Below are positions 12,559 through 24,900 of a DNA stretch of 64,000 nucleotides, in pieces. Each line of letters begins with the position of its first letter. The stretch's first letter is position 1. Source of the DNA: Diplosphaera chodatii (Eukaryota; Chlorophyta; Trebouxiophyceae; Prasiolales; Stichococcaceae); NCBI GenBank assembly GCA_032358165.1, contig JAALGY010000054.1, forward strand, positions 2,562,103 through 2,626,102, in the 5' to 3' direction. Under the pieces are notes generated by a model that worked only from the letters and a program-made list of their open reading frames with translations, was not told the origin of the DNA and searched no databases. Position numbers and translations under genes: made by a program.

Positions 12559-13550
12559 TCAGTCGAAGTCGAGCACGCCCAGATATGAGGCCATCAATGC
12601 AAACTGGTGCGGGAAGTCCACTCCTGTGGCATACTCCGTGAGCAGCCCCACCGCAAAGCCGAACATCACCCACCGCCCGTTGGTGATCTCGTTGGCCTTC
12701 GTCCAGCCAAAGAACTGTGACTTCTCGGCTTGGACCTGCTGGTTGCGCTCCCGCAAGTACTTCTGCATCGCCTTCGCCTGCTTCCGCTGGTACTCGATCG
12801 ACACCCTGCAGCCCAAAAGCAGAGACTGTCAGTGAGCGCAGGTTACCCTTTGCGCTTCAACATGGCTATCAAGCGAGCAAGGAACCCACGCGACCACTCA
12901 GTGCTGTCACAAGTCAGAGCTGCATGCATCTGGAAGTTTTGCTGTAAGGCAACGCTGCGCGTCCGCCCCATGCTTCGGCCAGGACAAGCACAAACCTGAG
13001 CCGTAGCAAAGACTCAATTACACCACAGCGGCATACATGCGCGCATCGCCGCTTGAGGTAGCGAGACCCTCGCAGGATGAATACTGCTGGGCACATGCTG
13101 TTCTGGTGGTGCACGGCAGCTGCTCAGGAGTATGTGACGGAATCGCAGAGCTCCCCACCATGTCCGCCGCCACTGCCACCAGTGCCGCCGCCGCCGCTAC
13201 TGCCGCTGCTGATGGCTCGTGGCAACAAGGAAACAGAACATGAGACATGAGCACAGCAACACTCACGTGCCGACGTCTGAGCCCGCGCCGCTGCCGGGGG
13301 TGGTCGGCGCGGACGGCCGCGCCGGGCCGTCACCGCTGCTGCTGTCTGCTGGCCGCGTGGGGCGGTTTGGCGCCTGCGGCTCCGCCATCGCGCGGGGGAT
13401 GGTGCGCCAGCATGGCGCCCTCTGTGCTGAAAGCTGCCGTGTCGAGCAGAAGTGGTGGCCTGCTGCTGGGAGAGGTGCAGGGCTGATCCCTCGGCCACAG
13501 CCGACGCTCTGCATGTCGATCAGCTGCTGGGCGTCTTCGAACCCTGACAC
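12559..13550 (-). CDS. OHP2: One-helix protein 2 (OHP2), LHC-superfamily photosystem assembly factor
   Basis: OHP2 is a single-helix thylakoid protein that in plants pairs with OHP1 and HCF244 to deliver chlorophyll during photosystem II core assembly. Two exons: 13267 up to about 13514-13550, and 12559-12805. The junction is in phase: exon 1 ends ...SDVG, a threonine codon is split by the intron, and exon 2 continues VSIEYQRKQAKAMQKYL. Exon 2 has the chlorophyll-binding helix (NEITNGRWVMFGFAVGLL, then TEYATG), which is the OHP2/high-light-inducible signature, and ends LGVLDFD. Exon 1 is a proline/serine-rich plastid-targeting arm. Its start is uncertain: ATGs at 13550 and 13514 are in frame, and an upstream exon is possible. 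RAE1 diverges from the other side. Confidence 0.85.
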
Positions 13551-14088
13551 TCTGCTTCAACGTAGTCTGCTGACAGCTCTGCTTGCTCACGTTCAGGCGC
13601 AAGGTGGGCAAAGGCAGGACAAGCTTGCCTGTGCGTGCAGGCCCTGCAGCCACATGCCAGCACTGCTCTGCGTCTTGTTATTTACCCTTGCCACTGGACC
13701 AGGTGCTTCCTGCGGCCTCAGCCTGCTTCCACAAGGCTCTCGGAGTGTCATTCACTCTTGCGCCTCGAAGGAGCAAGCGTTCGTTATGTCAACAGCAGTG
13801 TAGACGCCGAGGTAGCAGTGGGGCGTCGCATAGCGGTGCTGCAAACCCTGGGTGTTCTCGACATCATCAAGATCATCTGAGCTGGGCTACAAAGGCAGCC
13901 TGCACATTAGCCATCAGGTGACAATACAGATATGATTCATTCCATCACACATATCTATAGTCTGCGGAAGTTAGGCGCAACATGCACTGCAGGCGTGATG
14001 GCATGCATGCGCATCTCACTGCCTTCCGCCTCTCATGCAGGCGCCCCAGAAGGCAAGTCCTGCCACTGATCGCCGCTGCTGAGCGGGC
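13551..14088. other. Divergent region between OHP2 and RAE1, with an unexplained open frame
   Basis: About 540 bases that must hold both promoters. A plus-strand frame ending at 13880 (RLEGASVRYVNSSVDAEV, then GRRIAVLQTLGVLDIIKII) is protein-like but has no recognised family and no clear splice partner. It is not annotated as a gene. Confidence 0.3.
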
Positions 14089-16425
14089 ATGGCGGCGTTC
14101 GGCGGCGGCTTCGGCGCGGCCGCCGCCACGGCAAACCACAACCCCAACAAGGATGTGGAGCTCACCTCGCCGCCGGATGACTCGGTGTCAAGCCTCAGCT
14201 TCAGCCCCACCGCCAACCACCTGGTCGCCACCTCCTGGGACAATAAGGTGAGAAATCACCATCATCTGACTAAACCGGCAGCCTGTACGCATTCTTGAGG
14301 CAAAGCATGCATCAAGGCATGAGGGTCACGCCGGGAATGTGCAATTGATGTGTAGATCGGCGTGACGTGCGCAGGTGCGGTGCTGGGAGATCCAGGCGAA
14401 CGGCACCAGCGTGCCCAAGGCGATGCAGGCGCACGACCAGCCGGTGCTGTGTTCCGCCTGGAACGCCGACGGGGCGACGGTATACTCGGGCGGCTGTGAC
14501 AACACCGTCAAGGCCTGGAACCTGGCCACCAACCAGCAGCAGGTAAAGTACGGAGATCTGACGCCCTGAGGATGCCCGGTATGATGCGCTGCGACTCAAC
14601 AACACAAATGTCGGTCTGGGATGTCCCGGCACTGGAAGCCTTCTGGTGTTGTTCTCTGTCTTCCTGTCTAGAGTGTATGTGGCATGTACCATGCTGACTG
14701 CAGATACTGAATAACAGCGCTCGCTGATATTTTGGCCAATTCACGTGAAGGTGGTGGCGAAGCACGATGCGCCGGTGCGGCATTGCTTCTTTGTCAAGCA
14801 GCTGGGCGCGGGCATGCTGGTCACCGGCGGCTGGGACAAGACGGTGAGCCTACATCCTGCTCTCGTTTGGGTCCCGCACGTAGCTGTGACCATCAGCAGG
14901 GCTGATACGGCGGCTGCAGGCTTGCTGAGCCTATGGTGGCATTGAGCTTTACGGACGTGCTCCATTGTCAGCGAGAGCGTCAGATGGGGGCTGAGGCGGC
15001 ATCCACGACTGAGTGGTGCAGGTGCGGTATTGGGACCTGCGGCAACCAAACCCAGCGCACACGCAGCAGCTGCCGGAGCGGGTGTATGGCATGGACGTCA
15101 CCCACCCCCTGCTGGTGGGCGCAATCAATGTCTATAACCATCACCTTACGATGCACACATGTATGTGCTGAAAGACTGTTAATTTGGTACGATCGTATCA
15201 TCCGGGCAGTGCTGACAGTGTTACCTTTCCAACAGGTGGTGGGCACGGCCGACCGGCAGATCAGCGTGTTCAACCTGTCGGCGCCGCAGACGCCGTACAA
15301 GCAGATCCAGAGCCCGCTGAAGTTCCAGACCCGCTGCGTGACCTGCTTCCCCGACACCACGGGGTACCTGGTCGGCTCCATCGAGGTAGCAGTTTCCCTC
15401 AGTGGAGGCAGCGCCCGTTCCGAGGGCTAGACGACTCAGCTTTGCCTTTTGCCTCAAGCTGAGACTTCTGTGAAGGTTCACTTTGCCTTGTGACCTGCTG
15501 CGCCTCATTGCAAACAGCCAGCAGTGGAGCGGTGCCGTTGTGCGCGGCGGCGCCGCGCAGCAGCCACCGCCTGGTGCGTAAACCCCCTGACGTGCTGCAG
15601 GGCCGGGTGGGCGTGCACCACGTTGAGGACGCGCAGCAGTCGAAGAACTTCACGTTCAAGTGCCACCGCGACGGCACCGACATCTACGCCGTCAACGCCA
15701 TCACCTTCCACCCGGTGCACGGCACCTTCGTGACCGCCGGGTCGGACGGCGCCTACAACTTCTGGGACAAGGTGCTTGCCCTCATGTCCTGGCCAGTCCA
15801 CATCAGGGTTTAGTTCTGTTGGTGTGCATCGCATAAAGCTTGGGCGCTCAGCTGCACGGTCTGAAGCGCCTATGCGTCAGGGCCTGCGCTGGCCAGGGGC
15901 CTTCTCAGCGCCGCGGATAGCTCTTCCCACATCAGTCTGGGAGCAGCTATGGCGTGAAGGGGTGGCACGCTGACTACCTGCACTCTTGCTTCAGGACTCG
16001 AAGCAGCGGCTGAAGGCGATGCAGAAGAGCAGCCAGCCCATCACGGCGTCGGCGTACAACCACGACGGCAGCATCTTCGCCTACTCCGTGAGCTACGACT
16101 GGAGCCGGGGCCACGCGGAGCACAACCCCGCGACCGCCAAGAACTACATCCTGCTGCACTCGCCCTCCGAGAATGAGGTGACCCCGTCTCGTGTGCTTGC
16201 AGCTGCAGCCGTGCCGAAAGGCACAGCAGATGTGGGCCGTCCAGCGTTGGTACAGCTATCCAGCATCGGTGCAGCTTGGCATCCGATTACTGCAGAGTGT
16301 GGCTACCATGGGCACATTCACATGGTAAACGCACGTTTGCGAGATGTGGACTCATATCCTGAGTCAGTTGTCAACCACTGCCATGGTTACAGGTCAAGGC
16401 ACGCCAGCGTGTCAGCAGGAGGTGA
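14089..16425 (+). CDS. RAE1: RAE1/Gle2-type WD40 mRNA export factor
   Basis: RAE1 is a seven-bladed WD40 propeller at the nuclear pore that binds NUP98 and supports mRNA export and mitotic checkpoint function. Eight exons join in phase: 14089-14247, 14375-14542, 14751-14843, 15022-15114, 15236-15385, 15601-15771, 15995-16177, 16393-16425, 349 residues, normal for the family. Family landmarks: [20 protein letters not shown] with [64 protein letters not shown], a Gle2-like [32 protein letters not shown] and a short basic C-terminus ([10 protein letters not shown]). The third exon uses an AAG rather than CAG acceptor. Start: first ATG, preceding an FG-like [12 protein letters not shown] stretch. 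Confidence 0.92.
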
Positions 16426-18598
16426 CATGCCGACAGCACCATGCGCAGCCTGCAGCAAGGTGGACAGGCGCACAGCTTTCATTGCGCTGCCAGTGGGATC
16501 CTCAAGCGCTGGCCTGCCGGTGGCAGCAGTGAGCAGTGTGCAGTTGCACTGGGCGTACAATGTAAGTGGCAGCCATACCGTATAATCTTTATGGTTCTCC
16601 TGGTGGTTGAAGCCTGCAGCTTGTGGTTTGTGTGCCTTGAACAGCCGTGGATCTATCTGTACTTCAGAGGGAACACATACACCGGTAGCACACTGTCGCT
16701 GCTCGCAGCAAATATCTGGCGGTTTCCGACAGCTGCACAAAGGACTCACAGAGGACTCACGGCCACAGGCCTAAGCCTCGCTCCAAAGATTCAGACATTT
16801 GATTCACTTCACTGACATCAGCGACCTTGATCAGAACATGTCTGACTAGCCCACATCTTGACTGAGGAATCCTTTGGCCGACAGCCCGTGAGGTTGCTGA
16901 TCAGCTTGCGCCGCACGCACCTGCAGTGCTGCCTCTGTTGTGCCCAAGGATCACCGGATTGGAGAGAGGTTTGAGCGAGGGCTGGTCCTGCACCGAGCAT
17001 TTGCACGCCCGAGCCACCCAGCAGCATCCCGCCCGCGGCCAAGCAACATGAGGGACCCGCGGAATGACAGAGGCGTCTTCCACGGCACGGCGGCAGGGCT
17101 GTGCATTGGCCTGGGAGCCTGGTCGCTGGGCCGCAACCTCCGTGATGTGCGACCTACCAGACTGCATGGAAGTAATACGTACCTCTGACGTCACCTGAGC
17201 CAGAGCGGCACCGGCAAGTACAGCAGCGACTGGCGGCGCCGGCCTGGGAGCTGCTGATGCTTAGCTGCCAGTCCAACTCTGTGTTATTTATGCAAGCAGG
17301 ACACAAGTGCTGTGCGGAGCCTGCTCCATCTGTAGAGTCTCCAGTACTTTATGACAATGTGCACAGACCATCCTGCCCGCCTGATGCTGCCTCTGCAGAG
17401 GCGGCGTCAACTTGTCAGATGCTTCTGTGCACATCGAGCGGGGACAAAACAGGCCTGCCTGCAGTTGCACCCAGCTTCGTTGCACCGAACAGAGTCTACG
17501 CTATCTGTGTCTTCACCACAGGGCCTGGGCGCGGTGGCGGCCAGCGTGGCCCTGGGGCTGCAGGGCGTTGGCGTCGCCACGCTGCGGGCGGCCGCCGACG
17601 CTGAGGCGCCGGCTGCGCTGTCCGGCATCTCTGCGTCGCCGTTCCCGCCCCGCCCTTCGTGCGTCACAGTTGCCGATTTGCACTCCGCTGCTGACTGAAA
17701 AGGTTTGGCGGCTCGGGGGCAGCCAGAGAGTACTTGGGCGCTGCATGCAGCCTCTGTCATGCGCTTTCTCCCACTGCCCACTGATATGCTGTGGCCCATG
17801 TGCGACTCATATTGCTGACGCCAAGGGCAGGGCATTGACCCATATGAGGGTCCTCTGACGCAAGCGCTGATGCATGTTGTGCTTGAGCCCTTGACTCAGG
17901 CGCATCGGGTCTGTCTGCACAGCATGCGAAAGGGGATGCTGTAGTCATCTGCAGACCATCGTCTACATAGTGTGCACACCGTCATGATCAACAGATGCTT
18001 ACTGCACGCTCCGACGCAGGCGCAACGGCAATGACACCGCAGCTACAGGGCCTGCTGGAGACGCCGCGACTACCACTGACGGCGATGCCGCTTCTACAAA
18101 GCGGCCCTGACACAGCCACAACGCCACTTGAGGGCCAGACGTCAGGCACCAGTCAGAGTGTCGAGGTGCTTAGTGTGGACTTCTGAGGCAGGTATGCAGC
18201 TGTGCAGCGCTGCAGGCGCAGTGTGACAGACTGCCTGGCACGGCCGTGCAGTTGCGAAGAGATGTGTTAGGGTACGCCACTGAGCGTCAGCGCACGCCTG
18301 TGCATTGGGCTGCAGCATATAGTTTGGGGGTCTGCGCTAAGCTGGTCAGCTTTGCCAGGTGCAGAGGTGTTGCAACTCCATGTTACATCAGCAGTATGAA
18401 AGCTCATATCCTCGACTCATATCCTGAAAACTGTTGCAGTACTCGGCACTGCCACATAGGCTGCAGTCCCCCGTGCACGAATCCTTGCTCCGTCTGCCTA
18501 CGCGCTGCTGAAGCACCAGCTGCCACAGCAGTGCACCCACAGCTGCTGCTGCTGCCCCCGCCCTTTCTGGCCATCGCCCTGCCGCTAGGAAGCGCGTT
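16426..18598. other. 2.2 kb region without a confident gene
   Basis: Lies downstream of RAE1 and of the minus-strand ESSS gene. It has several exon-like pieces (see the 17049-17690 entry), and a plus-strand frame at about 18017-18186 with acceptor-like CAG upstream, ending EVLSVDF. I could not chain them into a convincing protein. No tRNA or repeat seen. Confidence 0.35.
17049..17690 (+). CDS. Possible small glycine/alanine-rich membrane protein (weak model)
   Basis: Two exon-like pieces. The first starts at ATG 17049 and reads MRDPRNDRGVFHGTAAG, then LCIGLGAWSLGRNLR, ending near a GTGATG donor at about 17143. The second starts after CACAG at about 17521 and reads GLGAVAASVALGLQGVGVAT, then LRAAADAEAPAA. 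Both contain a small-residue hydrophobic stretch that could cross a membrane. The middle exon and the end are unresolved and no family is recognised, so this may be non-coding. Confidence 0.2.
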
Positions 18599-19164
18599 CT
18601 ACAGCACGCCCTCCTCTTTCAGCTCCTTGCGCGCCTCCCTCCGCGCCCACTTCACCCAGCTGGTGTCCGGCTTCGACGTCAGGCCGAAGCCCAGGATCAG
18701 CGCCGGCCCGATGAGCATGCCGCCATACCTGCACAGCGGCATGGCCCATTGTTCCATTGCTCAGTGCATTGGTTTGCTGCACATGAGAGCAACTGGACGC
18801 CTGCAGTCACTCACTGCTCACGGACCGTGTGAACAGTATGCGAGGCATGGGAATTGAACATTGCTGGCGATCTGGCCACATTTATGAGCTGTGTGCCACA
18901 TCTGTCGCGGGATGCGGACGCACCACTCATCCGACAGCAGGACGAGACTGCAAGCAGCCAAAAGTACACGGGGACGTCTCCTACTCACCAGGACGCCTCC
19001 CAGGACTCCCACTTGCGGCTGTGGCCCGGCGGCGGCGGCGTCTCGCAGAACAGGATGCCGTTGGGGTCTGTGCGGGTGCCCTCTGAGAAGAACGGCCTGC
19101 CGTTGCCGCCTGCCTTTGGCCGCAGGTGCCGCAGCGCCTGCACCGACACCCGCGACAGCGACAT
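18599..19164 (-). CDS. Mitochondrial complex I subunit, ESSS/NDUFB11-like
   Basis: An accessory subunit of the membrane arm of NADH:ubiquinone oxidoreductase. Two exons, 18989-19164 and 18599-18728, join across a split tryptophan codon to give 101 residues. The N-terminus (MSLSRVSVQALRHLRPKAGG) is basic and serine/alanine-rich, like a mitochondrial presequence. The rest follows the fungal/plant-type pattern: NGILFCETPPPPG, RKWESWEASWYGGM, one hydrophobic helix (LIGPALILGFGL), then KPDTSWVKWARREARKEL. The W-YG / KPDTS / WARREA order is what I rely on; it resembles NDUFB11 around its RREA segment. SDH2 starts 367 bp away on the other strand. Confidence 0.7.
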
Positions 19165-19531
19165 CGCTGGCGCCCCCGCAGCAGGGTTGTGGTATACTCA
19201 GGTGCTGCAGGTCAGCCCTGGGCCATCGCCACTTCAGGCCCCAACCAAGACTGCAGCCGTGCCTAACGGTGCAGCAGCTCACTGTCTACTGATGCAACAG
19301 TCAGCTTTGGGAACACTGCGACAGGCAGGATCTGCGTGCGGCAGGCCGAGTGCTGCTGTGGGCTCAAGTAGCAGTGGGAAATGATCTGGCACTGCCCGCT
19401 GGCTTCCCAGGTATGACTTCACACGTCATCATGCCGAGCACTCTGCAAGCTGCCAGAGCGCAGTTTACAGCTTTGTCGACTGATTCAGTGAGTATCGTAC
19501 GTCTCAGAGAGCATTGCAGGCGGTCACAGCG
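19165..19531. promoter_or_regulatory. Candidate bidirectional promoter of ESSS-like and SDH2 genes
   Basis: The 367 bases between the two divergent start codons must hold both promoters and 5' UTRs. Both genes encode mitochondrial respiratory-chain subunits (complexes I and II), so shared control is plausible. I see no motif I can name; this rests on position only. Confidence 0.4.
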
Positions 19532-21510
19532 ATGCAGGTGCTTGCGCGCACCCTGCGTGAGGGTGGGTCATCACTCATCCCACGCCTTATTCCAGCCCTG
19601 GGCGTGACAGCCAGCTCCACAGCTCGCATCACGACCACAGCAGCAGCTCACGCATCGGAGCCACAGACAGAGGCGGCAGCGCCGTCCTCGAGCGACGCCC
19701 TGAACCGGGAGTTTCTAGTGTACAGATGGCACCCCGAGTCTGGTGGCAAGCCCCGCTATGACAGCTACAATGTTGACATCAACAGGTGAGAATGATGCTG
19801 CAGCTCGACTCACAGCCGTGCTGCGCGGTATACGTTGTCATAGCGCATGCTTGTGAAGGCAGGTGTCCATAGCTGCGGTAAGCACAGCATAACGAGGGAC
19901 AATAGCAGTTGCGTTTCAGTAACCCTCAGTGGCGTGGCTGCTTGTGCAGCTGCGGTCCGATGATGCTGGACATCCTGTTCAAGATCAAGGACGAGATGGA
20001 CCACACCCTAAACTTCCGGCGGTCATGCAGGTGTGTTGTAGCTTCTGCACATGGCTGCAGGCTGTCAATGGACTGCGGCACTTGCACTGTTGTAGAGGAG
20101 TACAGGCGTTAGCAATCCGCTGACACACCGTGTGATCGTGCAGGGAGGGCATCTGCGGCAGCTGCGCCATGAACATCGACGGCGTGAACGGCCTGGCCTG
20201 CCTGACAAAGGTGAGCAAAATGCGCAACGTGTACGCCAGCCTAACCTGCCTGATGCGCAGGACTATACAGCAGCATCGTAGACCTCCATCGGACCAGCTG
20301 GCAGTGTTGGAGGGCAGCAGAGCTGTGCATCTGATATTGATTGTGCAGGATGCCGACACACATTCAGAAAGCCTCCCAGTGCCACACCCTATATAGCTCT
20401 AACCACCCCAAAACCCTGGATTGCAGGTGGACCGAGACCCGAAGAAGGTGTCGCGTATCGCGCCGCTGCCGCACATGTTCGTGGTGCGCGACCTGGTGGT
20501 GGACATGTCCAACTTCTACGCGCAGTACAAGTCCATCAAGCCCTACCTGCGGCGCAAGGATGCTGGCGAGGTGTCCGGGTGGGTCCTGCTGTAGCTTGCA
20601 CGTTGGTGAAGTCCACAATTTTCGTACCACGCCAGTAGCTTTGGCACAGCCCTGCCTGCAGGCATGCTGAAGCAGGCTACGTCATGACGAGCCTGCATGC
20701 TCGTCTGTGGTCGGTCGCTGCCAGTGCTCGGGTCTGCTGCCATATGTCCATACCTCCGCACCTCCGTCATCACCCCGCTACCGTCGTCCTGCCTTTCTGC
20801 AGCCTCGCGCTGCTGGTGCGGCAGGGCTGACCCCGTGTATCTGGTTTTCACCCCAGGGACGACCTGGAGTACCGGCAGACGAAGGAGGAGCGCGCCAAGC
20901 TGGACGGCCTGTACGAGTGCATCCTGTGCGCGTGCTGCTCCACCAGCTGCCCGTCCTACTGGTGGGCGGAGGACAAGTATCTGGGGCCCGCCGTGCTGCT
21001 GCAGGCCTACAGGTGAGACCGCCCTGGAGCAGGGCCAGATGTTTGTGATCTGACATGTGAGCTGCGTGGCTGGAGCCCGGAGCGAGCGCCCACCGGCTGT
21101 TGCTGTGTGTGCGCACAGCCTGCCGCGTGCTGGCTTTTTTTGCTGTTGCACTCGCTTCTGCTTTGGTCTGACACAGTCCTGCTGCATGTGCAGGTGGATC
21201 ATCGACAGCCGGGATGAGATGACGCCAGAGCGGCTGAAGAACCTGGACGACGCCTTCAAGCTGTACAGGCAAGCAAAGTGTGATCCGGCACTACGAGCCC
21301 ATACCCGGCCACCAGGCCTGACAACTGCAGACTTGCGTGACGTGCCTGCTGCAGGGGCAGCACCTCTGTTACGACGTTGAAGGGCTTTCATCGTCATTCT
21401 GCAGGTGTCACCAGATCATGAACTGTGCCAAGGTGTGCCCCAAGGGGCTTAACCCGGGCAAGGCGATCGCGAAGATCCGGCAGGACATCAAGGGGGAGAC
21501 CACGGTCTGA
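19532..21510 (+). CDS. SDH2: Succinate dehydrogenase iron-sulfur subunit (complex II, SDHB/SDH2)
   Basis: Carries electrons from the flavoprotein to ubiquinone in mitochondrial complex II. Seven exons join in phase: 19532-19785, 19950-20030, 20144-20210, 20427-20578, 20857-21012, 21194-21268, 21405-21510, 296 residues. After an alanine/serine/threonine-rich presequence comes the ferredoxin domain ([41 protein letters not shown]) with the [2Fe-2S] cysteines. The C-terminal domain has [16 protein letters not shown] and [20 protein letters not shown], which bind the [4Fe-4S] and [3Fe-4S] clusters. ATG 19532 is the first in-frame ATG of the exon. Intron 6 (21269-21404) starts GCAAGC, a GC-AG intron. 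Confidence 0.97.
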
Positions 21511-21988
21511 GGAACCCTCAACCCTTGGTCTAGTGACCTCGCCACGAGCCTTCAGCACAGCCAGCCCTGGGCACACGAGAGCCCTTCATGACTGGCTGCC
21601 GCTGAGGCAGTGCTGCTGTTCCCGCCGGCCGCTGCTGCGATCCTGGTGCACTCACAGATGCGCACCGGAATAGTGGGGTGTGGCGGACAGATCTCAAGGG
21701 CGGTCTGCATTGCTGCTGCAGGAGGATTGTATTGGGGTGTAGAGCTGGGGTGTTGTACAAGTGGTTCAGTTTTGTAGGCGTGTTTGGCAGGACACATTTA
21801 GGTATCGTCCCGCTGCATTGAGGCACCATTCCTTGAAACATCAAAGTTAATGTTATGCAACGTCGAAAACCCATTGCAGACGCACCGCAATCTCTTATGC
21901 TGTCAAAAGTTTTCCGACATTCCCCTGTCTGAACCGATGTTCCCCTTTCTAACAGGGCATATAGTCACTGCTGAACGATGATCTATAT
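21511..21988. other. Convergent 3' region between SDH2 and the FAD oxidoreductase
   Basis: About 480 bases of presumed 3' UTR for two convergent genes, somewhat richer in A/T toward 21780-21960. No coding or repeat structure recognised. Confidence 0.4.
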
Positions 21989-24900
21989 TCATGTTTGAAT
22001 CGGTGCTGTTTCCGCCAGCAATGCCTCTACAGCCCGACGCCCTGACAACAAGGCCCCTGCACGCATAGTGAACGTCCATAAGCTGTTGATGCGCATACGC
22101 CCAGACAGCCAGCACGGAAAGGTTTGTGTCGCAGTGATGTCAGGTGTCGCTGCTACGACGAGCAGGTCTCAAGCCACAATGCAGTTTGTGATTACTGGTG
22201 ATGATGTCTCCATCTGTCGCTCACCCTCAAATGTTGCGGTGTCCCTCCAGTCGCCACAGACGAAGACGCCGTCGCCCAGGGAGACCGGCTTCCGCAGATT
22301 TGTCGGCGGTGCCTGTGGCAGCAGATGGCGCTCAGGATGTGCGGGATGCAGTGATACATAGACACACAATGTGCAGCAGAGCGCATGGCACCTATAGCAT
22401 TCAGGTGCGAGGTGCTTCCTGGTGTGGACTTGCCACCAGGTCCGACAGGCACAGCAGGCAAGTTCCCACCTGTTTGGGCTGCGCAAAGGGGATGCGGTAC
22501 GTGCGCAGGTGGCGCCAGCCGCCCACCTGCAGCACAGCACAACGTCATGATCGTGTGCCTGTCTCCAAATATACACCAGGGCGCCACCTGCTGTTTAGAC
22601 CGAGTGCTTCAACGTGCGATCAACCCCTGACTCAGCAGCGATCTGGAATGCACACAGAGGACAAGGTGCAGGTGAGCAGACAATCTACCTGCTCTAAGCT
22701 TCACCAGTGCCCCAGTTCTACCTTCACCCTTGTCCCCATTTCCTATGTTAAGCAGTTGCATTGGAGGTTTCGAGCTACCTGCTCTGAGCCCCACCAGCGC
22801 CCCAGCTCCTGCTGCACCGTGTCCGCCAGCTGCTCCTCCGACAGGTCCGGCTGCGTCCCGACGGTCGACACCGACACCAGGGTCTGCAGGCATGTGGACC
22901 GTCATCGTCATGTTTCTTCTCTGTAAGGGGCGCACGCAGCTCGTCTCCCTGCGTGCCGGGCACCACACAGGAAGCTGGATGTCAGGTGCGTTGTGTGAAA
23001 AAGGGACACGTGCAGCTCGTCAGCACACGCGCGCCAGGCACCAGGCAGGACGCTTGGTGGAGGAGGCGGCCACCTTGCCGGCGGGCGCGTACGAGGGCGA
23101 CACCGTCGATGGGAAGCACACGTTGTTGACGACGCCGTCGCAGTCGCCGTTGAGGTACAGCATCGGCTCAGGGCTGGGCGGCTGCTCCGCTCTGCACTGA
23201 CAAGAAGCCCTCGGTACACTGTGTCCTGAGCTGCTGTTCACGCCTGAAGTGGGACCCAGCAGCGAACAAGCAGCGGGAACACCATTGGCAACTGTAGATC
23301 CACAGGGCTGCTGCAGGCCAGGGAGCAGCAGGCGGCAGGTGTGGCAGGTTTGCAGCAGACTACACCAGCGAGACTCACGCAAAGTACAGGCAGCAGGTGC
23401 CAACGCCCGACACCGCCGCTGCGGGGCTGCCGCCCAGGCGCGGGCCCAGCAGCTGCGCTGCTGCCGGCCCGTCTGCTGCCACAATCGCGCCGCGGCGGCC
23501 GCGGACAGTCAGACCACCCTGCATTGAAGTACACACCACACACTGCACATATGCAAAGGGTTTCAGCCGCTATGTTGCGCTCAGGTCACCTGCCATGTCG
23601 TTGACACATGCACATGCTATGTTGCGGAGCTGTCATCTTTACAGTACAAGCATCCTGCAGGCGAACGTAGTTGTGACAATACCTTGGTCTTGACCGCGAC
23701 GCCGTGCCCTCCGGCTGTGTCCAGCACCTCCACAGGCGACTCTGCACACCTCCCAAGCAGTGCGTGAGACTCCCGCACGAAGCCCTCAGTTCATGCTCTG
23801 CACTAAATGCCCGTGCTTGACAGCACACAGCCTCCAGATCGGCCGCCGCTCTGCATTGGTTGGTACTTGCCTCTCGGTGTTAAACCCGTATGGAATTAGC
23901 ACAACCTGGAAACCAGATTTTAAACGGTAATACTCAATTATATAATGCAATTGGTCACCCAGGCGTATCGAGTCTGGCGGCAGCCGCTGCGCAATCTGCT
24001 GGGTGAGGGCGCCGATGCCCCGCTGCGGCAGGCAGTTCTCCCCCTGCACACGTTGAGCCGAGGCGTGACGAGCCAAGATGTGCACCAGTGACTACAGCGT
24101 GGCGCGGGGCAGTCCGGAAGTGGCCTGGCACCAGCCGCGGACCAGCGACGCCCTGGACGCAGCGCACGCAGCAGCTGCAGCTTGAAGGATGCGCGCCGCT
24201 GCTCAGGCGACTTTGGCAGAGGTCACAGCAGACTTCTTTGCATCAGGAGCTGGAGCAGAGCCGCGCCGCGGCCAGCATGCGCATGACGAAGCTGGTGAGG
24301 CGGGGTGCTGGTGCCCAGGCCGGCATCGAAGAAGATTGGATTTCAGGGGTTTTGACCTCCAAAAACCAACCGTGGCCAGCATGCGCATGACGAAGCTGGT
24401 GAGGCGGGAGCTGGTGCCCAGGCCGGCGTCGAAGAAGATGCCGCCGAGGAAGGGGCGGAAGAAGCGGTCGATGATGGCCGCCGAGAAGCCCTCCGCCTGC
24501 GCGGGGGGCGGGTGCAGGATGAGCATGCTTATGCATGTCGGTATACTGGGCAGAGGTTGGTGCGCACGTCGGCTGGGCGGTGCTGCGGCGGGCACCTGCA
24601 GCTGCTGGAGGGTGCTGGTCTCGGGGGCGGCCAGCGAGTCGTAGGTGCCGCCGAGCAGCGCCTTCAGCCTGAACAGGCCCACCCGTACCTGCATATATGA
24701 ACCTGCAGGTCAGCGTCCATCTGGGCTTCGACACCACGATGAACCCTGCCGACGCTGTGCAGCAGTGCACCAGCGCCCTTAAAGGCGTGGCCGTCTGCGT
24801 TGCAGCTGGATCCGCGGTGCGGCACGAAAGAGTCAAGTTGCACAGGCGTGAAGGTGGCCCACCCCACCTTGTCGACGGGGCTGCCGATGGGGTTGGCCAG

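Noticed and set aside
20401..20420. AAAACCCTGG in an SDH2 intron as an interstitial telomere
   Set aside because: Only one unit is present, which is expected by chance.
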